From DATHZQ01 sp963823505 (GTDB lineage: Bacteria; Actinomycetota; Acidimicrobiia; Spongiisociales; UBA5794): DNA of 64,000 nucleotides. The stretch covers positions 248,001-312,000 of the forward strand of contig CAWGLY010000005.1 of assembly GCA_963823505.1 (NCBI GenBank), read 5' to 3'. Under the pieces are notes generated by a model. It had not been told where the DNA came from and ran no database searches. It was given only the letters and a program-made list of their open reading frames with translations. Below, piece after piece: positions 23,000 to 31,989 of this stretch. Position 1 is the stretch's first letter. Each line of letters opens with the position of its first letter. The position numbers and the translations under genes were made by a program.

Positions 23000-24652
23000 T
23001 CAGTCGTTGGGGTCGGTGAGGCCGAGGGCGGCGCGTTTGGCGGCAGCTCGGCGTTCACCTTCGAGCCTGGCGAGGTCGTAGTCCTCGTAGTCGACGTATG
23101 CCATGGCGTCTGCGATTGCAGCGTGACCGGCTTGGTCGCGGATCAGCCTGTGCATCTCCTGGGCGACGCGCCGGTAGTCCGGATGGCCGCCCCGACCGCT
23201 CCGCAACTCGATGAGATGGAACGCCTCCCGAGCGTTGAGCTGGAAGAAGAACCGGATGCGATACGCAAACGGGATGACGTACTGGGCCACGTCTCGACCC
23301 AGGTCGGCGGCGACGGCATGGAAGAGCGACGCGGTGCGGGCCATCGCCTCGCGCCACAGATCGCTCGCTCCGATGTCGGCGATCGACTCGGGAGTCACGT
23401 AGCCGTGGGTGGGGGATAGCCGCTGCCAGTCGATGGTCAGCAGACGGTGGCGCTGCAGGTCGCGGAAGATCCCGTAGTCGCACAGGATGTCGAACCGGTA
23501 GTCCGTCCGTTCCATCCCGCGGCCAGGCTTGTGGCGCCGGTTCGATCGGGAGCCGACGTAGCTGCGGATGAGGGTGGTGCGCTGCTCCGGGCTCATCCCC
23601 CTCACGATGGCGAGAAGCTGATCGTCAGGCAGATCGCTGTAGGCGTACACCGCGGCTGCGGCCACCTTGAGCTCGCCGTCCGGGTCCCATTCCACCAGGG
23701 TGACCTCCGGCCGATCGGCGGGCGTCGCCTCCAGGGCGTCGCTGTGGGCGGTCATCTCGGCGGCGATCCCGGCGAAGTACTCGCTCCAGACGCCTCCCCG
23801 GTCCGGTACGTCGACTCGTCTCATGAACGAGGGAATGACCTTGCGCAGCTCGGTCAGCATCATCCCGGCGTAGCCGCGGACTTCGGCGGAGGGGTGGGCT
23901 CGCATCCGCAGCTGCATCATCTCGTAGGCCTGGCCGCTGCCGAAGATGCCGACGTTGGACAGGGTGCTGGCGGGGAGGAGGCCGCGGAGGTCGTCACACG
24001 CCTTGGCCCTGATGGTCGATTTCCAGATGAAGTTCGAGTCGGTGTTGGCCTTGGGGTAGAGCGTCTCGTAGTAGGGGACCATGCGGCCGATCAGCTCCGC
24101 ATACGTGTCGAACAGCCACTCCATCGTGGAGACGTACGCTGTCTGGTGCGGCGAGGCCGCAATTTCGGGCGGGACCATGTAGCGGTAGCGGTCGCCGAGC
24201 TTCTGGTCGTAGAAGATGTAGCGAGTGCTCTGCTCGAGGTACGCCGCCAGCCGGCCGCGTTCGAGGACCTTGGTGAGGATGTTGGACGCCTGCTCGCAGG
24301 CGAGGTGGGCGCCACCAAGCTGGGCAACCGAGTCGTCTCCGTACTCACTGAACACCCGCTCATAGAGCTTCTCGGCACGATCGAGGGCAACCGCCGGGTC
24401 GTCGTTCGTCAACTCGTCGGCAATGTGTTGGATACCGACCTCTGGCTGATTGAGGAACTCGTCGAGGAACAGCCTTCGCACCGATTTGGGGGAGCGGCTG
24501 TAGCGGGCGAACAAGGCCCCTTTCACCACTTCAGGCAGGTTGACGATCGCAAAGACCGGGCCGTCGAGGTTGGTGAAGAAGCGCCCCAGGACGGCCCGTT
24601 GCTCGGGGGAGAACTCTTCGGCGAAATACGAGTTGGAGTGAGGTGGGTGCAT
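23000..24652 (-). CDS. ThyX-like flavin-dependent thymidylate synthase family protein, two-domain form
   Basis: A 550-residue protein, more than twice the usual ThyX length (~220-250). The C-terminal half has RHRLLTIDWQRLSP, a variant of the ThyX motif RHRxxSxxxxSxR, and HLIELRSGRGGHPDYR, which resembles the ThyX tail. The N-terminal half holds LERGRLAAYLEQSTRYIFYD, which keeps the ...EQSTRY end of the motif without the RHR. Two ThyX-like domains with the motif parts split between them fit the sequence. ThyX makes dTMP from dUMP with FAD; whether this form does is uncertain. The ATG at 24652 lacks a clear ribosome-binding site. Confidence 0.75.
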   Translation of the reverse strand: MHPPHSNSYFAEEFSPEQRAVLGRFFTNLDGPVFAIVNLPEVVKGALFARYSRSPKSVRRLFLDEFLNQPEVGIQHIADELTNDDPAVALDRAEKLYERVFSEYGDDSVAQLGGAHLACEQASNILTKVLERGRLAAYLEQSTRYIFYDQKLGDRYRYMVPPEIAASPHQTAYVSTMEWLFDTYAELIGRMVPYYETLYPKANTDSNFIWKSTIRAKACDDLRGLLPASTLSNVGIFGSGQAYEMMQLRMRAHPSAEVRGYAGMMLTELRKVIPSFMRRVDVPDRGGVWSEYFAGIAAEMTAHSDALEATPADRPEVTLVEWDPDGELKVAAAAVYAYSDLPDDQLLAIVRGMSPEQRTTLIRSYVGSRSNRRHKPGRGMERTDYRFDILCDYGIFRDLQRHRLLTIDWQRLSPTHGYVTPESIADIGASDLWREAMARTASLFHAVAADLGRDVAQYVIPFAYRIRFFFQLNAREAFHLIELRSGRGGHPDYRRVAQEMHRLIRDQAGHAAIADAMAYVDYEDYDLARLEGERRAAAKRAALGLTDPND

Positions 24653-24748
24653 GATTTCAACGAACTACGAGTGTGTGATTCGGCACCGTAGCAGAGGGTG
24701 CAGGCGAGTCGCACCCGTCGGGATGCCGCTGGAGCGTTGCATCGCCGG

Positions 24749-24754
24749 TATTCT
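24749..24754 (+). promoter_or_regulatory. -10 element of the small membrane protein gene
   Basis: TATTCT, six bases before the ATG at 24761, supports that start over the open frame's earlier ATG at 24698. Confidence 0.5.
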
Positions 24755-24760
24755 GTCTGC

Positions 24761-25033
24761 ATGCTGCTGCTCCGGATCATCATCGGGTTGCTCATCGCCG
24801 CCGCAATCGGCGTGGCGCTGATCCCGCTGGCCGTCCTCCTCGACCTCCACGAGGGTGGGACAGGCTGGGGTTTGTGCCAGCAGGGCGTAGCCGGTTGCCG
24901 GAACTCGTACTTTGCCGGCTTTGAGCTTCTGGGCTTCGTGGCGCTCGTGCTGTTCGTCATCGTTGCGCTCATCGCGGCGTGTGTCAGGGTCTTGCGCTCC
25001 TTGGAACGTCGCAGCGGGCAGCCCCAACAATGA
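24761..25033 (+). CDS. Small membrane protein, two transmembrane helices
   Basis: A 90-residue protein with hydrophobic segments at about residues 2-28 and 52-75 and a short loop between them containing two cysteines (GLCQQGVAGCRNSY), which could be outside the membrane and form a disulfide. The C-terminus is basic and polar. No family is recognised. The stop overlaps the next start (ATGA), so it is co-translated with another membrane protein. Confidence 0.65.
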   Translation: MLLLRIIIGLLIAAAIGVALIPLAVLLDLHEGGTGWGLCQQGVAGCRNSYFAGFELLGFVALVLFVIVALIAACVRVLRSLERRSGQPQQ

Positions 25034-25482
25034 CGGGCCCCAACCAGGCCGCATCGGGAGAGGTAGAGCTCACGCTGCGAGAGCGGATGCCGGAGTACCT
25101 CGCGGTCTTTGGCGTTGGACTGGCTATCGCGCTCGTCATCGGGGCGATCATCGGCGGCTTGTCGTCCTCGAGCGTCGGCTCTGCCATGGGCTACACGGTG
25201 TTGATGCTCGGGGTGGTCTTCCTTCTCGCCGGAGGAGCCACTGGTGGTGGCTACGCGAACATGTCGATGGGTGCCGTCGGTTCGCTCTTCGGAGGCAGGG
25301 GCCGGATCGACGAGGAGGTCGACGACCCCGACGTACGTCGCGGCGCGATCGCCAGGGTGAACCCCCAAGATCGCCTCAGGCGTGGTCTGCGACCCGAAGC
25401 CAACCCTCGCGCCTTCTGGCAGGTGATCGGTGGCTTCGGCTACATCGGCGTCGGGCTGGTCATCGTGGAGTATCTCGGCTGA
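25030..25482 (+). CDS. Membrane protein of unknown function
   Basis: A 150-residue protein with an N-terminal polar stretch, two closely spaced hydrophobic segments (about residues 22-45 and 53-70), a polar middle with acidic IDEEVDDPDVRRG, and a final hydrophobic segment (IGGFGYIGVGLVIVEYLG). Glycine-rich patches (GGATGGGYANMSMG) stand out. The start ATG overlaps the previous stop. The two genes probably make partner membrane proteins. I cannot assign a function. It converges on xpt with 11 bases between stops. Confidence 0.65.
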   Translation: MTGPNQAASGEVELTLRERMPEYLAVFGVGLAIALVIGAIIGGLSSSSVGSAMGYTVLMLGVVFLLAGGATGGGYANMSMGAVGSLFGGRGRIDEEVDDPDVRRGAIARVNPQDRLRRGLRPEANPRAFWQVIGGFGYIGVGLVIVEYLG

Positions 25483-25493
25483 CGCGGCGCCGG

Positions 25494-26060
25494 CTACGGT
25501 CCACGCAGCTCGACCCCGCCCTCGTTCAGTGAGACGACCTCGACGAGCGCCGTCACCGGCCATTGGTGTGCTTCGAGGCGCTGCCGTCCGGTCATGAAAC
25601 ACTTCTCGAGCGCAAAGGCGAAACAGATCACTTCGCTGCCGGCTTCTTCGACGATCTGGCCGAGCGCCTCAGCCGTTCGCCCCTGGGCCAGGATGTCATC
25701 GACGATGGCAACCCGCTCGCCGGGGCCGAGCACGCGGCGGGCGACCTCAACGCGGTATTCGACGCCCTTGGTCGGGGACACCACCTCCCGTGCATACGAG
25801 TAGCGGTTCCCGGTGCCGAGGTACTTCTTGGCGTAGATGAGCGGTGCGTTGAGCGCAAGCGACGTCGTCATCGCGGGCGGGATGCCGGATGCCTCCGCGG
25901 TCAGCAGGACGGACGGGTTCATCGGGCGCAGCCGCTCGGCGATCTCCGCACCGACTTGCTGCATGACCTGCGGGTCGACACGATGGTTCAAGAAATCGTC
26001 GACGAGGATGAGGTCGCCTTCGACCCTGGCTCGCTCTCGTACGGCTCTCCGCAGATCCAT
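25494..26060 (-). CDS. xpt: Xanthine phosphoribosyltransferase
   Basis: A 188-residue purine-salvage enzyme that makes XMP from xanthine and PRPP. Near the N-terminus it shows ILVDDFLNHRVDPQVMQQVG, close to the Bacillus Xpt signature (VDSFLNHQIDP.LM..IG). AEASGIPPA and PLIYAKK follow, and the PRPP loop is VAIVDDILAQGRTAEAL. The C-terminus has FALEKCFMTGR, also Xpt-like. An upstream in-frame ATG at 26126 is rejected because it overlaps nth and the ATG at 26060 has a -10 box at leaderless spacing. No purine riboswitch is seen upstream. Confidence 0.9.
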   Translation of the reverse strand: MDLRRAVRERARVEGDLILVDDFLNHRVDPQVMQQVGAEIAERLRPMNPSVLLTAEASGIPPAMTTSLALNAPLIYAKKYLGTGNRYSYAREVVSPTKGVEYRVEVARRVLGPGERVAIVDDILAQGRTAEALGQIVEEAGSEVICFAFALEKCFMTGRQRLEAHQWPVTALVEVVSLNEGGVELRGP

Positions 26061-26066
26061 GGCGGC

Positions 26067-26072
26067 ATCGTA
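26067..26072 (-). promoter_or_regulatory. -10 element of xpt
   Basis: On the minus strand TACGAT then six bases then ATG 26060. The divergent nth -10 lies only 20 bases away. Confidence 0.5.
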
Positions 26073-26092
26073 ACGGCTGGGTCGAGCGGGGT

Positions 26093-26098
26093 TACCAT
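26093..26098 (+). promoter_or_regulatory. Possible -10 element of nth
   Basis: TACCAT lies nine bases before the ATG at 26108, so the transcript would have almost no leader. Confidence 0.4.
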
Positions 26099-26107
26099 CG
26101 CCGGTCC

Positions 26108-26788
26108 ATGCCGACCCCCGATCCATCAGCGGCGCCCTCCACCCGCGAGCGGCGCGACGCCAAAGTCATCCTGAACCGGCTCAAGAAGCGGTACCCCGAC
26201 ATCGGAACCGCCCTCGATCATGCCGATCCTTGGCAACTGCTCGTCGCAACGGTGCTGTCGGCGCAAACGACCGACGAGAACGTGAACCGGGTGACGCCGA
26301 TCCTCTTCGCCCGCTGGCCGTTGCCGGAGGATCTGGCAGATGCCGACCCCGAGGAGGTAGAACACGTCGTGTTCTCGACGGGCTTCTACCGGCAGAAGAC
26401 CAAATCCATCATCGGGCTGGCCACGGGTCTCGTCGAGCAGTTCGGCGGAGAGGTCCCGGCGGATCTCGATGAGATGACCAAGCTTCCCGGCGTCGGTCGC
26501 AAGACGGCGAATGTGGTCCTCGCCGAGGCATGGGGCGAGCCGGCCATCGCCGTGGACACCCATGTGCGCCGTGTGGCGAATCGGCTGGGTCTCACAAGCG
26601 AGCACGATCCCACGAAGATCGAGCGCCGGCTGAAGGCGCTCTACCCGGAGAATGAGTGGTCGGGGATCTCGATGCGGGTGATTCAGTTCGGCAGGGACGT
26701 GTGCGATGCGCGGCGGCCGCGCTGCTGGGAGTGCCCACTGGCCGACCGGTGCCCCTACCCCGACAAGACGCCGGCGCCGCCCCGTTGA
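26108..26788 (+). CDS. nth: Endonuclease III
   Basis: A 226-residue base-excision-repair glycosylase/AP lyase for oxidised pyrimidines. The helix-hairpin-helix is LPGVGRKTANVVL with the catalytic lysine, followed by AVDTHVRRVANRLGL with the catalytic aspartate. The iron-sulfur loop is CDARRPRCWECPLADRC (C-x6/7-C-x2-C-x5-C). SAQTTDENVN is the typical N-terminal block. The stop overlaps the TTG start of the MATE gene by three bases (TTGA), so the two are coupled. Confidence 0.96.
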   Translation: MPTPDPSAAPSTRERRDAKVILNRLKKRYPDIGTALDHADPWQLLVATVLSAQTTDENVNRVTPILFARWPLPEDLADADPEEVEHVVFSTGFYRQKTKSIIGLATGLVEQFGGEVPADLDEMTKLPGVGRKTANVVLAEAWGEPAIAVDTHVRRVANRLGLTSEHDPTKIERRLKALYPENEWSGISMRVIQFGRDVCDARRPRCWECPLADRCPYPDKTPAPPR

Positions 26789-28125
26789 ATCGCATCCCGC
26801 TGCAGCGCGGCTTCGCTCGTCGGGCCATCTCTCGTTCCCCCTTCGACCGGGAGATCCTGCGGCTGGCGATACCGGCCCTCGGATCCCTCATCGCCGACCC
26901 GCTCGTCTCGCTGGTCGACACCGCATACGTCGGGCGGATCGGGACCGAGGCCCTCGCCGCACTTGCGGTGGCCATCGCGGTGTTTGGAGTGGCCGTCAGC
27001 TTGTTCAACTTCCTTCAATACGGCACCACGCCGCTGATCGCTCGAGAGCTGGCACGGGGGGATGGCGAGGAGGCGGGCAGGGTGGCGACCTCGGCGGCCT
27101 CGCTGGCCCTCGGTATGAGCGTGGCGCTGATGCTTCTCCTGCTCCTGGCGCCGGAGACACTGCTGCGTGCCGTTGGCGCCGGTCCCGACATCATGGCCCA
27201 GGCCGTCACCTACCTCCGGATTCGCTCGCTGTCGCTGCCCGCAGTGCTCCTCATCACGGTTGGCCATGGCGTCTTTCGCGGCGCCCTGGACACTCGCACC
27301 CCCTTTGTCATTGCGGTCGGTCTGAACCTCGTCAACCTGGTGCTGGATCCCATCCTCATCTTCGGGTTCGATCTCGGGCTCGCCGGTGCGGCATGGGCGA
27401 GCGTGACGGCCCAATGGGTTGGCTGTCTGGCTCTTCTCGTTGCGGTGCGCGCCAAGGCGGCAGAGGTCGGCATGGTGTTCGGCCCGCCTGCGTGGTCCGA
27501 GGTGAGATCGCTGGCAACCGCGGGCCGCCACCTCGTGTTTCGCACGGCGTCGCTGCTCGTGGTGTTCACCGCCACGACGGCGGTTGCTGCCCGGTTGGGG
27601 GCGGTCCCCGTGGCCGCCCACCAGATCGCCCTCCAGCTCTTCTTGTTTCTGTCGCTTGCTCTCGACTCTGTCGCAATCGCAGCCCAGGCGCTGCTCGGCA
27701 AAGCACTGGGAGACTCCGATCGGGACGGGTTGCGACTGCTCGCCGACCGTCTCGTCGGCATGGGCACGATGGCGGGAGTGGCACTGGGTGCACTGTTGCT
27801 GGCCGTCATGCCGTGGCTCCCCGGTTGGTTCACCACGGACATCGCCGTGCAAGATGCGCTGCGGTCGATCTACATCCCGTTGGTGGTCGTGCAGGTCATC
27901 GGCGGAGCCGTGTTTGCGTGGGATGGCATCGTCATCGGCGCCACCGACTTTCGGTGGGCGATGGTGTCAACGGCGCTCCCCGCCCTCGTCACGACTGCAG
28001 TGCTGATCCCGATCGTCCCCACCGGCGGCACCCTTGTTGCCGTGTGGTGGAGCGTGGTGTTGATGATGGGGCTGCGTGCTGCGTTGCTCGGCTGGTGGCA
28101 TCGCAGCCGCCTTGGAGACTGCTGA
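26785..28125 (+). CDS. MATE family efflux transporter
   Basis: A 446-residue membrane protein with about twelve hydrophobic segments. MATE hallmarks are REILRLAIPALGSLIADPLVSLVDTAYVGRIGT at the N-terminus (seen in the pieces LAIPALGSLIADPL and VDTAYVGRIG) and the repeat at mid-protein, AAHQIALQLFLFLSLALDS followed by AQALLGKALG. Such proteins export cationic drugs or metabolites using Na+ or H+. The TTG start overlapping the nth stop is chosen; the frame is open upstream but inside nth. The substrate is unknown. Confidence 0.9.
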   Translation: MNRIPLQRGFARRAISRSPFDREILRLAIPALGSLIADPLVSLVDTAYVGRIGTEALAALAVAIAVFGVAVSLFNFLQYGTTPLIARELARGDGEEAGRVATSAASLALGMSVALMLLLLLAPETLLRAVGAGPDIMAQAVTYLRIRSLSLPAVLLITVGHGVFRGALDTRTPFVIAVGLNLVNLVLDPILIFGFDLGLAGAAWASVTAQWVGCLALLVAVRAKAAEVGMVFGPPAWSEVRSLATAGRHLVFRTASLLVVFTATTAVAARLGAVPVAAHQIALQLFLFLSLALDSVAIAAQALLGKALGDSDRDGLRLLADRLVGMGTMAGVALGALLLAVMPWLPGWFTTDIAVQDALRSIYIPLVVVQVIGGAVFAWDGIVIGATDFRWAMVSTALPALVTTAVLIPIVPTGGTLVAVWWSVVLMMGLRAALLGWWHRSRLGDC

Positions 28126-28210
28126 TCAAATCGTCGTGAGGGCTCGCGGGTCGGCCACGGTGCCTGGTCACGACCTCGGTCACGAGCTCGAACTGACGTT
28201 GATCAGCAGT
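28118..28210. repeat. 12-bp perfect inverted repeat spanning the MATE-MFS convergent gap
   Basis: ACTGCTGATCAA (28118-28129) and TTGATCAGCAGT (28199-28210) are exact complements, separated by 69 bases. The left arm overlaps the MATE stop. The interior contains smaller complementary parts (TCGTGA and TCACGA). It could be a hairpin that ends both convergent transcripts; no U-run accompanies it. No transposase or target duplication is visible. Confidence 0.5.
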
Positions 28211-28213
28211 GGC

Positions 28214-29497
28214 CTAGACCTCTTGCCCGTCCCCGAATGATCGAGGGGGCGCAGGGGGGACCATCGTGGGCTCGGTGGCCATCCGCTCCGCCGTGAACCC
28301 GACGAGATCCTTGCCGCGGGTCTCGGGCAGCTGGAGCTCGAGGTAGATGGCGACCAACACGCCGGCTCCGAGTACCGCAACCGTGCGTGGCAGTCCGATG
28401 GAGTCGACCACGAGGGCACCGATGACGAAGCCGAACAGTGCCCCAACGATGGCGACGTTGGTGATCATGCCCGCCGCCGTCGCCCTGATCCGGGTGGGGA
28501 ACAGCTCGGAGCGTTGGGAGGCAAAAGCGGGGGTGAGCATGGTGGCGCCGAGGGTCCCGAGGAAGACGGCGACAGCCAGGAGCGGGCCGGTGGACACGAA
28601 GTAGAAGGCCACCCCTCCTGCAACGCCGAGCACCATGGCGATGACGCTCGTGGTTCGCCTGCCGATGACATCGGCAACCCGCCCGCCCACGAGGAGCCCG
28701 ATCGTGCCGATCCCGGAGAAGACCACGAGCAGCCAGCGGGCGCTGCTCGTCGACCACTCGAGATCGTTGATGAGGCGTTCGAGCACGAAGTCGAAGGCAG
28801 GGGAGGCGAAGGCGGCGACGAAGAAGGCCATGCCGGCAAGCAGGTAGAAGTGGCGGCCGGCGCCCGACTCGAGCACCTCGGCAAAGCTGCCGGCGTTGCT
28901 CTGCCGGGTGTACGCCCTGCTCTCTCCGAGGAAACGATCCAGCAAGGGCAGCACGACCAGTCCCAACGCCGTCGCTCCAAACAGGATGCGCCACACGTCG
29001 TCGCCTGCGTCGGCGAAAGGCAACACGAGCAATCCGAGCCCGGCTCCCATGGCTCCCGCAACGCCGTAGATGCCGATGCCAAATGCCCTGAGCCCCGATG
29101 TCAGTTCCTCGGCGAGGATCACGACCGCGAGAGCGGCGACGGCGACGACGCCGATCCGCGTCACCGACTGGGCGATGGCAAATACCACCGGGTTCGGGAC
29201 GAGGCCGGTTACGAGGTTGCCGACCGGGATGAGCGCAAACGCAACCAAGAATGGCCCTCGCCGCCCGCCTCGATCTGCCGTGATGGCGAACAGCAGGCCG
29301 AGCAACGATGCCGCTCTCGTGATGCCGAAGATCCAGAACATGGCGCCTTCGCTGAGATCGAGTGCGTTGCGCGGAAAGGGCAGGGTGTGCGACAGCGATG
29401 ACGCCCCGTATCCCGAGACAAATGCCACCAAGCTCATGAGGAACAGCGTCCGCCGATCGCGCAGCGTGAACTTGGTCGGCGATGAGAGACGTGACAT
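28214..29497 (-). CDS. MFS transporter
   Basis: A 427-residue protein with about twelve transmembrane segments. The loop 2-3 motif is ADRGGRRGPF (GxxxDRxGRR-like), and the second half repeats it as GGRVADVIGRRTTSVIAM. The C-terminal LPETRGKDL resembles the sugar-porter ending PETKG. Substrate unknown; the PETRGKDL tail hints at the sugar or metabolite-proton symporter branch. The ATG at 29497 directly follows a GTG; GGAGGA lies upstream, and TAACCT at 29553-29548 on the minus strand is a plausible -10. Confidence 0.85.
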   Translation of the reverse strand: MSRLSSPTKFTLRDRRTLFLMSLVAFVSGYGASSLSHTLPFPRNALDLSEGAMFWIFGITRAASLLGLLFAITADRGGRRGPFLVAFALIPVGNLVTGLVPNPVVFAIAQSVTRIGVVAVAALAVVILAEELTSGLRAFGIGIYGVAGAMGAGLGLLVLPFADAGDDVWRILFGATALGLVVLPLLDRFLGESRAYTRQSNAGSFAEVLESGAGRHFYLLAGMAFFVAAFASPAFDFVLERLINDLEWSTSSARWLLVVFSGIGTIGLLVGGRVADVIGRRTTSVIAMVLGVAGGVAFYFVSTGPLLAVAVFLGTLGATMLTPAFASQRSELFPTRIRATAAGMITNVAIVGALFGFVIGALVVDSIGLPRTVAVLGAGVLVAIYLELQLPETRGKDLVGFTAERMATEPTMVPPAPPRSFGDGQEV

Positions 29498-29628
29498 CAC
29501 GTGTTGGCTTCCTCCGTTCCAGCGCGGTGCGGGGCAACGACGGCCGGAGGTTACCCGGATTGGCGCCGGACTCCATCGACCGATCTGCGAATATCTGATT
29601 GGAGCGCTGCGACTGCCTCACTTCGTCG

Positions 29629-29634
29629 TAACCT
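29629..29634 (+). promoter_or_regulatory. Possible -10 element of ccdA
   Basis: TAACCT lies 75 bases before the GTG at 29709; the leader would include the AGGAGGGG site. Confidence 0.35.
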
Positions 29635-29708
29635 GGACAACGCGGGAACAACGGCCGTGCCGCTCTCGTTGATCGGTGACGACGGAAGATACGCCAGGAG
29701 GGGAATCC

Positions 29709-30458
29709 GTGGACAACGTGACGCTGATCGCTGCGGTCTTCGCCGGCATGGCGTCGTTCCTCTCGCCCTGCGTATTGCCGCTCCTCCCCGGCTACCTCAG
29801 CCTGATGTCGGGGTACTCGCTCTCAGAGCTTGCCGAAGGTGACGTGTCATTGTGGCGGGTCACTCGGTCGACGCTCCTGTTCGTGATGGGTTTCAGCCTC
29901 GTGTTCGTGGTCGTCTTCGGGGCCGCCGCCACCACGCTGGGGCAGACGCTCAACGGTCCAGGCTTCCGCACCGCCTCCGGCATCGTCATCATCATCATGG
30001 GCCTCTTCATCGCGGTGACTGCGGTGTGGAACCCCACCTTTCTGCTCCCGATGATGCGTGAACGCAGAGTCGAGATGAAGCCCAGCAAGTTCGGGGTGTT
30101 TGCACCTCCGATCATGGGTGCCGCGTTTGCGTTTGGCTGGACCCCCTGCGTCGGCCCCTTTCTGACGGCAGCGCTCACGCTTGGTGCCAACTCGGAGACG
30201 GTCGGTCGAGGGATGACGGTTCTGCTCTTCTACTCGCTGGGTCTCGGCGTACCGTTCCTGGTCGCCTCGGTTGCGCTGGCGGGCGCCTTTTCGGCCTTCG
30301 ACCGTATCAAGAAGTACCTGACTCCGATCACCGTCGCCTCGGGGCTGTTCCTTGCGATGTTCGGCGTGCTGCTGCTCACCGGGCGCATCACGGACCTGAA
30401 CGCTTGGTTCAGCGATCTCCTGATCCGGCTTGGGCTCGAGAACCTCGCCGAAGTCTGA
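29709..30458 (+). CDS. ccdA: CcdA-type cytochrome c biogenesis thiol-disulfide transporter
   Basis: A 249-residue membrane protein of the DsbD/CcdA family with six predicted transmembrane helices. The two redox cysteines sit in SFLSPCVLPLLPGYLS near the N-terminus and FGWTPCVGPFLTAAL in the middle, the pattern that passes electrons from thioredoxin across the membrane to keep apocytochrome c reduced. The GTG start has AGGAGGGG seven bases upstream; an earlier ATG at 29676 has no such site. A small c-type cytochrome lipoprotein lies 2.5 kb downstream, a likely client. Confidence 0.92.
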   Translation: MDNVTLIAAVFAGMASFLSPCVLPLLPGYLSLMSGYSLSELAEGDVSLWRVTRSTLLFVMGFSLVFVVVFGAAATTLGQTLNGPGFRTASGIVIIIMGLFIAVTAVWNPTFLLPMMRERRVEMKPSKFGVFAPPIMGAAFAFGWTPCVGPFLTAALTLGANSETVGRGMTVLLFYSLGLGVPFLVASVALAGAFSAFDRIKKYLTPITVASGLFLAMFGVLLLTGRITDLNAWFSDLLIRLGLENLAEV

Positions 30459-30483
30459 TCGAGCTACGCTCGCACCCCACTGC

Positions 30484-31989
30484 ATGCAGCATTCGCCGAC
30501 GCGCTCCCGTTTCATCGAACTCGCCGCGACCCATAGCGTCGTCCCGGTGTCGATAGAGGTGCTCGCAGACCGAGACACCCCTGTGTCCGTCTTCGAGGAT
30601 CTTGTCGGGGACGGGGACGGTTTCCTGCTCGAATCCGTTGAAGGCGGAGAACGATGGGCTCGCTGGTCGTTTGTGGGCTGGCGGCCCCACTTCACGCTCA
30701 CCGCCGCCGGAGGCAAGGCTGAAGCTACGGGGGAGCACCCCCCGGAGCTTCCTGCCGGTGACCCGTTGACCGTACTCGAGGAGGTCTTGGGGAGATTCGT
30801 CACCCCCGATCCTGCAGAGCTCGGCCTCGGGGATCCGGTGCCGCCGCTGTTCGCCGGGGCGGTCGGCTACTTGGCGTACGACGCGGTGCGCTACATCGAG
30901 GACCTTCCCGACCGGCCTGCGGATGATCGCGATCTGCCAGAGATGATGTGGCACTTCTTCACACAGCTCGCCGTCGTGGATCGGTTCCGGCAGACCGTGC
31001 GGCTGGTGAGGAACGTGTTCGTCGACGGCGACCCGGGGGCGCAGTACGACGAGGCCGTCGCCGACCTGGAACGGGCCATGGTGCAGCTTGGCCGCCCCCG
31101 GAGCCGCACCGTCGTGCCCCGCCCCGATTTCGGCGGCGCACCCGCCGTCCGGGCCAACATGACCCGAGAGGAGTTCGAGGCTGCGGTGCACAAGGCCGTT
31201 GGCCACGTGCATGCGGGCGATGCGTTCCAGATCGTGCCTTCGGTGCGGTTCGAGGCCGATTTCGACGGCGATGCGTTTCAGGTCTATCGGGCTTTGCGCC
31301 TCGTCAATCCTTCGCCCTTCATGTTCTTCGTGAGGCACGGCGAGACTTCCGTTGCGGGCTCCTCCCCTGAGCTGATGTCGCGGGTGCGCGACGGCAGAGT
31401 CACCAGCAGGCCCATTGCGGGGACGATGCGGCGAGGCGCAACCGCAGAAGAGGATGGGCGACTCGAAGCGGAGCTGCTGGAGCACCCGAAGGAGAGGGCT
31501 GAGCACGTCATGCTGGTGGATCTCGCCCGCAACGACCTGGGAAGGGTCAGCGACTTCGGCTCGGTCACCGTCGACGAGTTGATGGTGATCGAGCGCTTCT
31601 CGCATGTGATGCACATCGTGTCCGGCGTGTCCGGCGCACTCCGGGACGGCATGGGCCCCGTCGACGTGCTCAGGGCCACCTTTCCTCACGGCACCGTGTC
31701 CGGTGCGCCGAAGGTTCGAGCGATGCAGATCATCGACGAACTGGAGCCCACGGCACGCGGGCCGTATGCCGGGGCCGTCGGCTACGTGGACTTCTCCGGG
31801 AACCTGGACACGGCGATCGCCTTGCGCACCATGATCGCCGACGGATCGACGGCGTGGGTGCAGGCCGGGGCGGGTGTAGTGGCAGACAGCGACCCCGCAT
31901 CAGAGTACGAGGAATGCAAGAACAAGGCAGCAGCAGTGCTCGCTGCCATCGACGCTGCGTCGCAACTCACGGGAGAACGCCATGAGTGA
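30484..31989 (+). CDS. trpE: Anthranilate synthase component I
   Basis: A 501-residue chorismate-using enzyme that, with a TrpG glutaminase, makes anthranilate. The N-terminal half has LLESVEGGERWARWSFVG, the regulatory region seen in TrpE. The C-terminal chorismate domain includes SPSPFMFFV-like NPSPFMFFVR, ELMSRV, RPIAGTMRRG, EERAEHVMLVDLARNDLGRV-like KERAEHVMLVDLARNDLG, and FPHGTVSGAPKVRAMQII. TrpG is not in the window. The ATG at 30484 follows TACGCT by 13 bases; no leader peptide or attenuator is visible. The ygfZ start overlaps its end by eight bases. Confidence 0.95.
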   Translation: MQHSPTRSRFIELAATHSVVPVSIEVLADRDTPVSVFEDLVGDGDGFLLESVEGGERWARWSFVGWRPHFTLTAAGGKAEATGEHPPELPAGDPLTVLEEVLGRFVTPDPAELGLGDPVPPLFAGAVGYLAYDAVRYIEDLPDRPADDRDLPEMMWHFFTQLAVVDRFRQTVRLVRNVFVDGDPGAQYDEAVADLERAMVQLGRPRSRTVVPRPDFGGAPAVRANMTREEFEAAVHKAVGHVHAGDAFQIVPSVRFEADFDGDAFQVYRALRLVNPSPFMFFVRHGETSVAGSSPELMSRVRDGRVTSRPIAGTMRRGATAEEDGRLEAELLEHPKERAEHVMLVDLARNDLGRVSDFGSVTVDELMVIERFSHVMHIVSGVSGALRDGMGPVDVLRATFPHGTVSGAPKVRAMQIIDELEPTARGPYAGAVGYVDFSGNLDTAIALRTMIADGSTAWVQAGAGVVADSDPASEYEECKNKAAAVLAAIDAASQLTGERHE

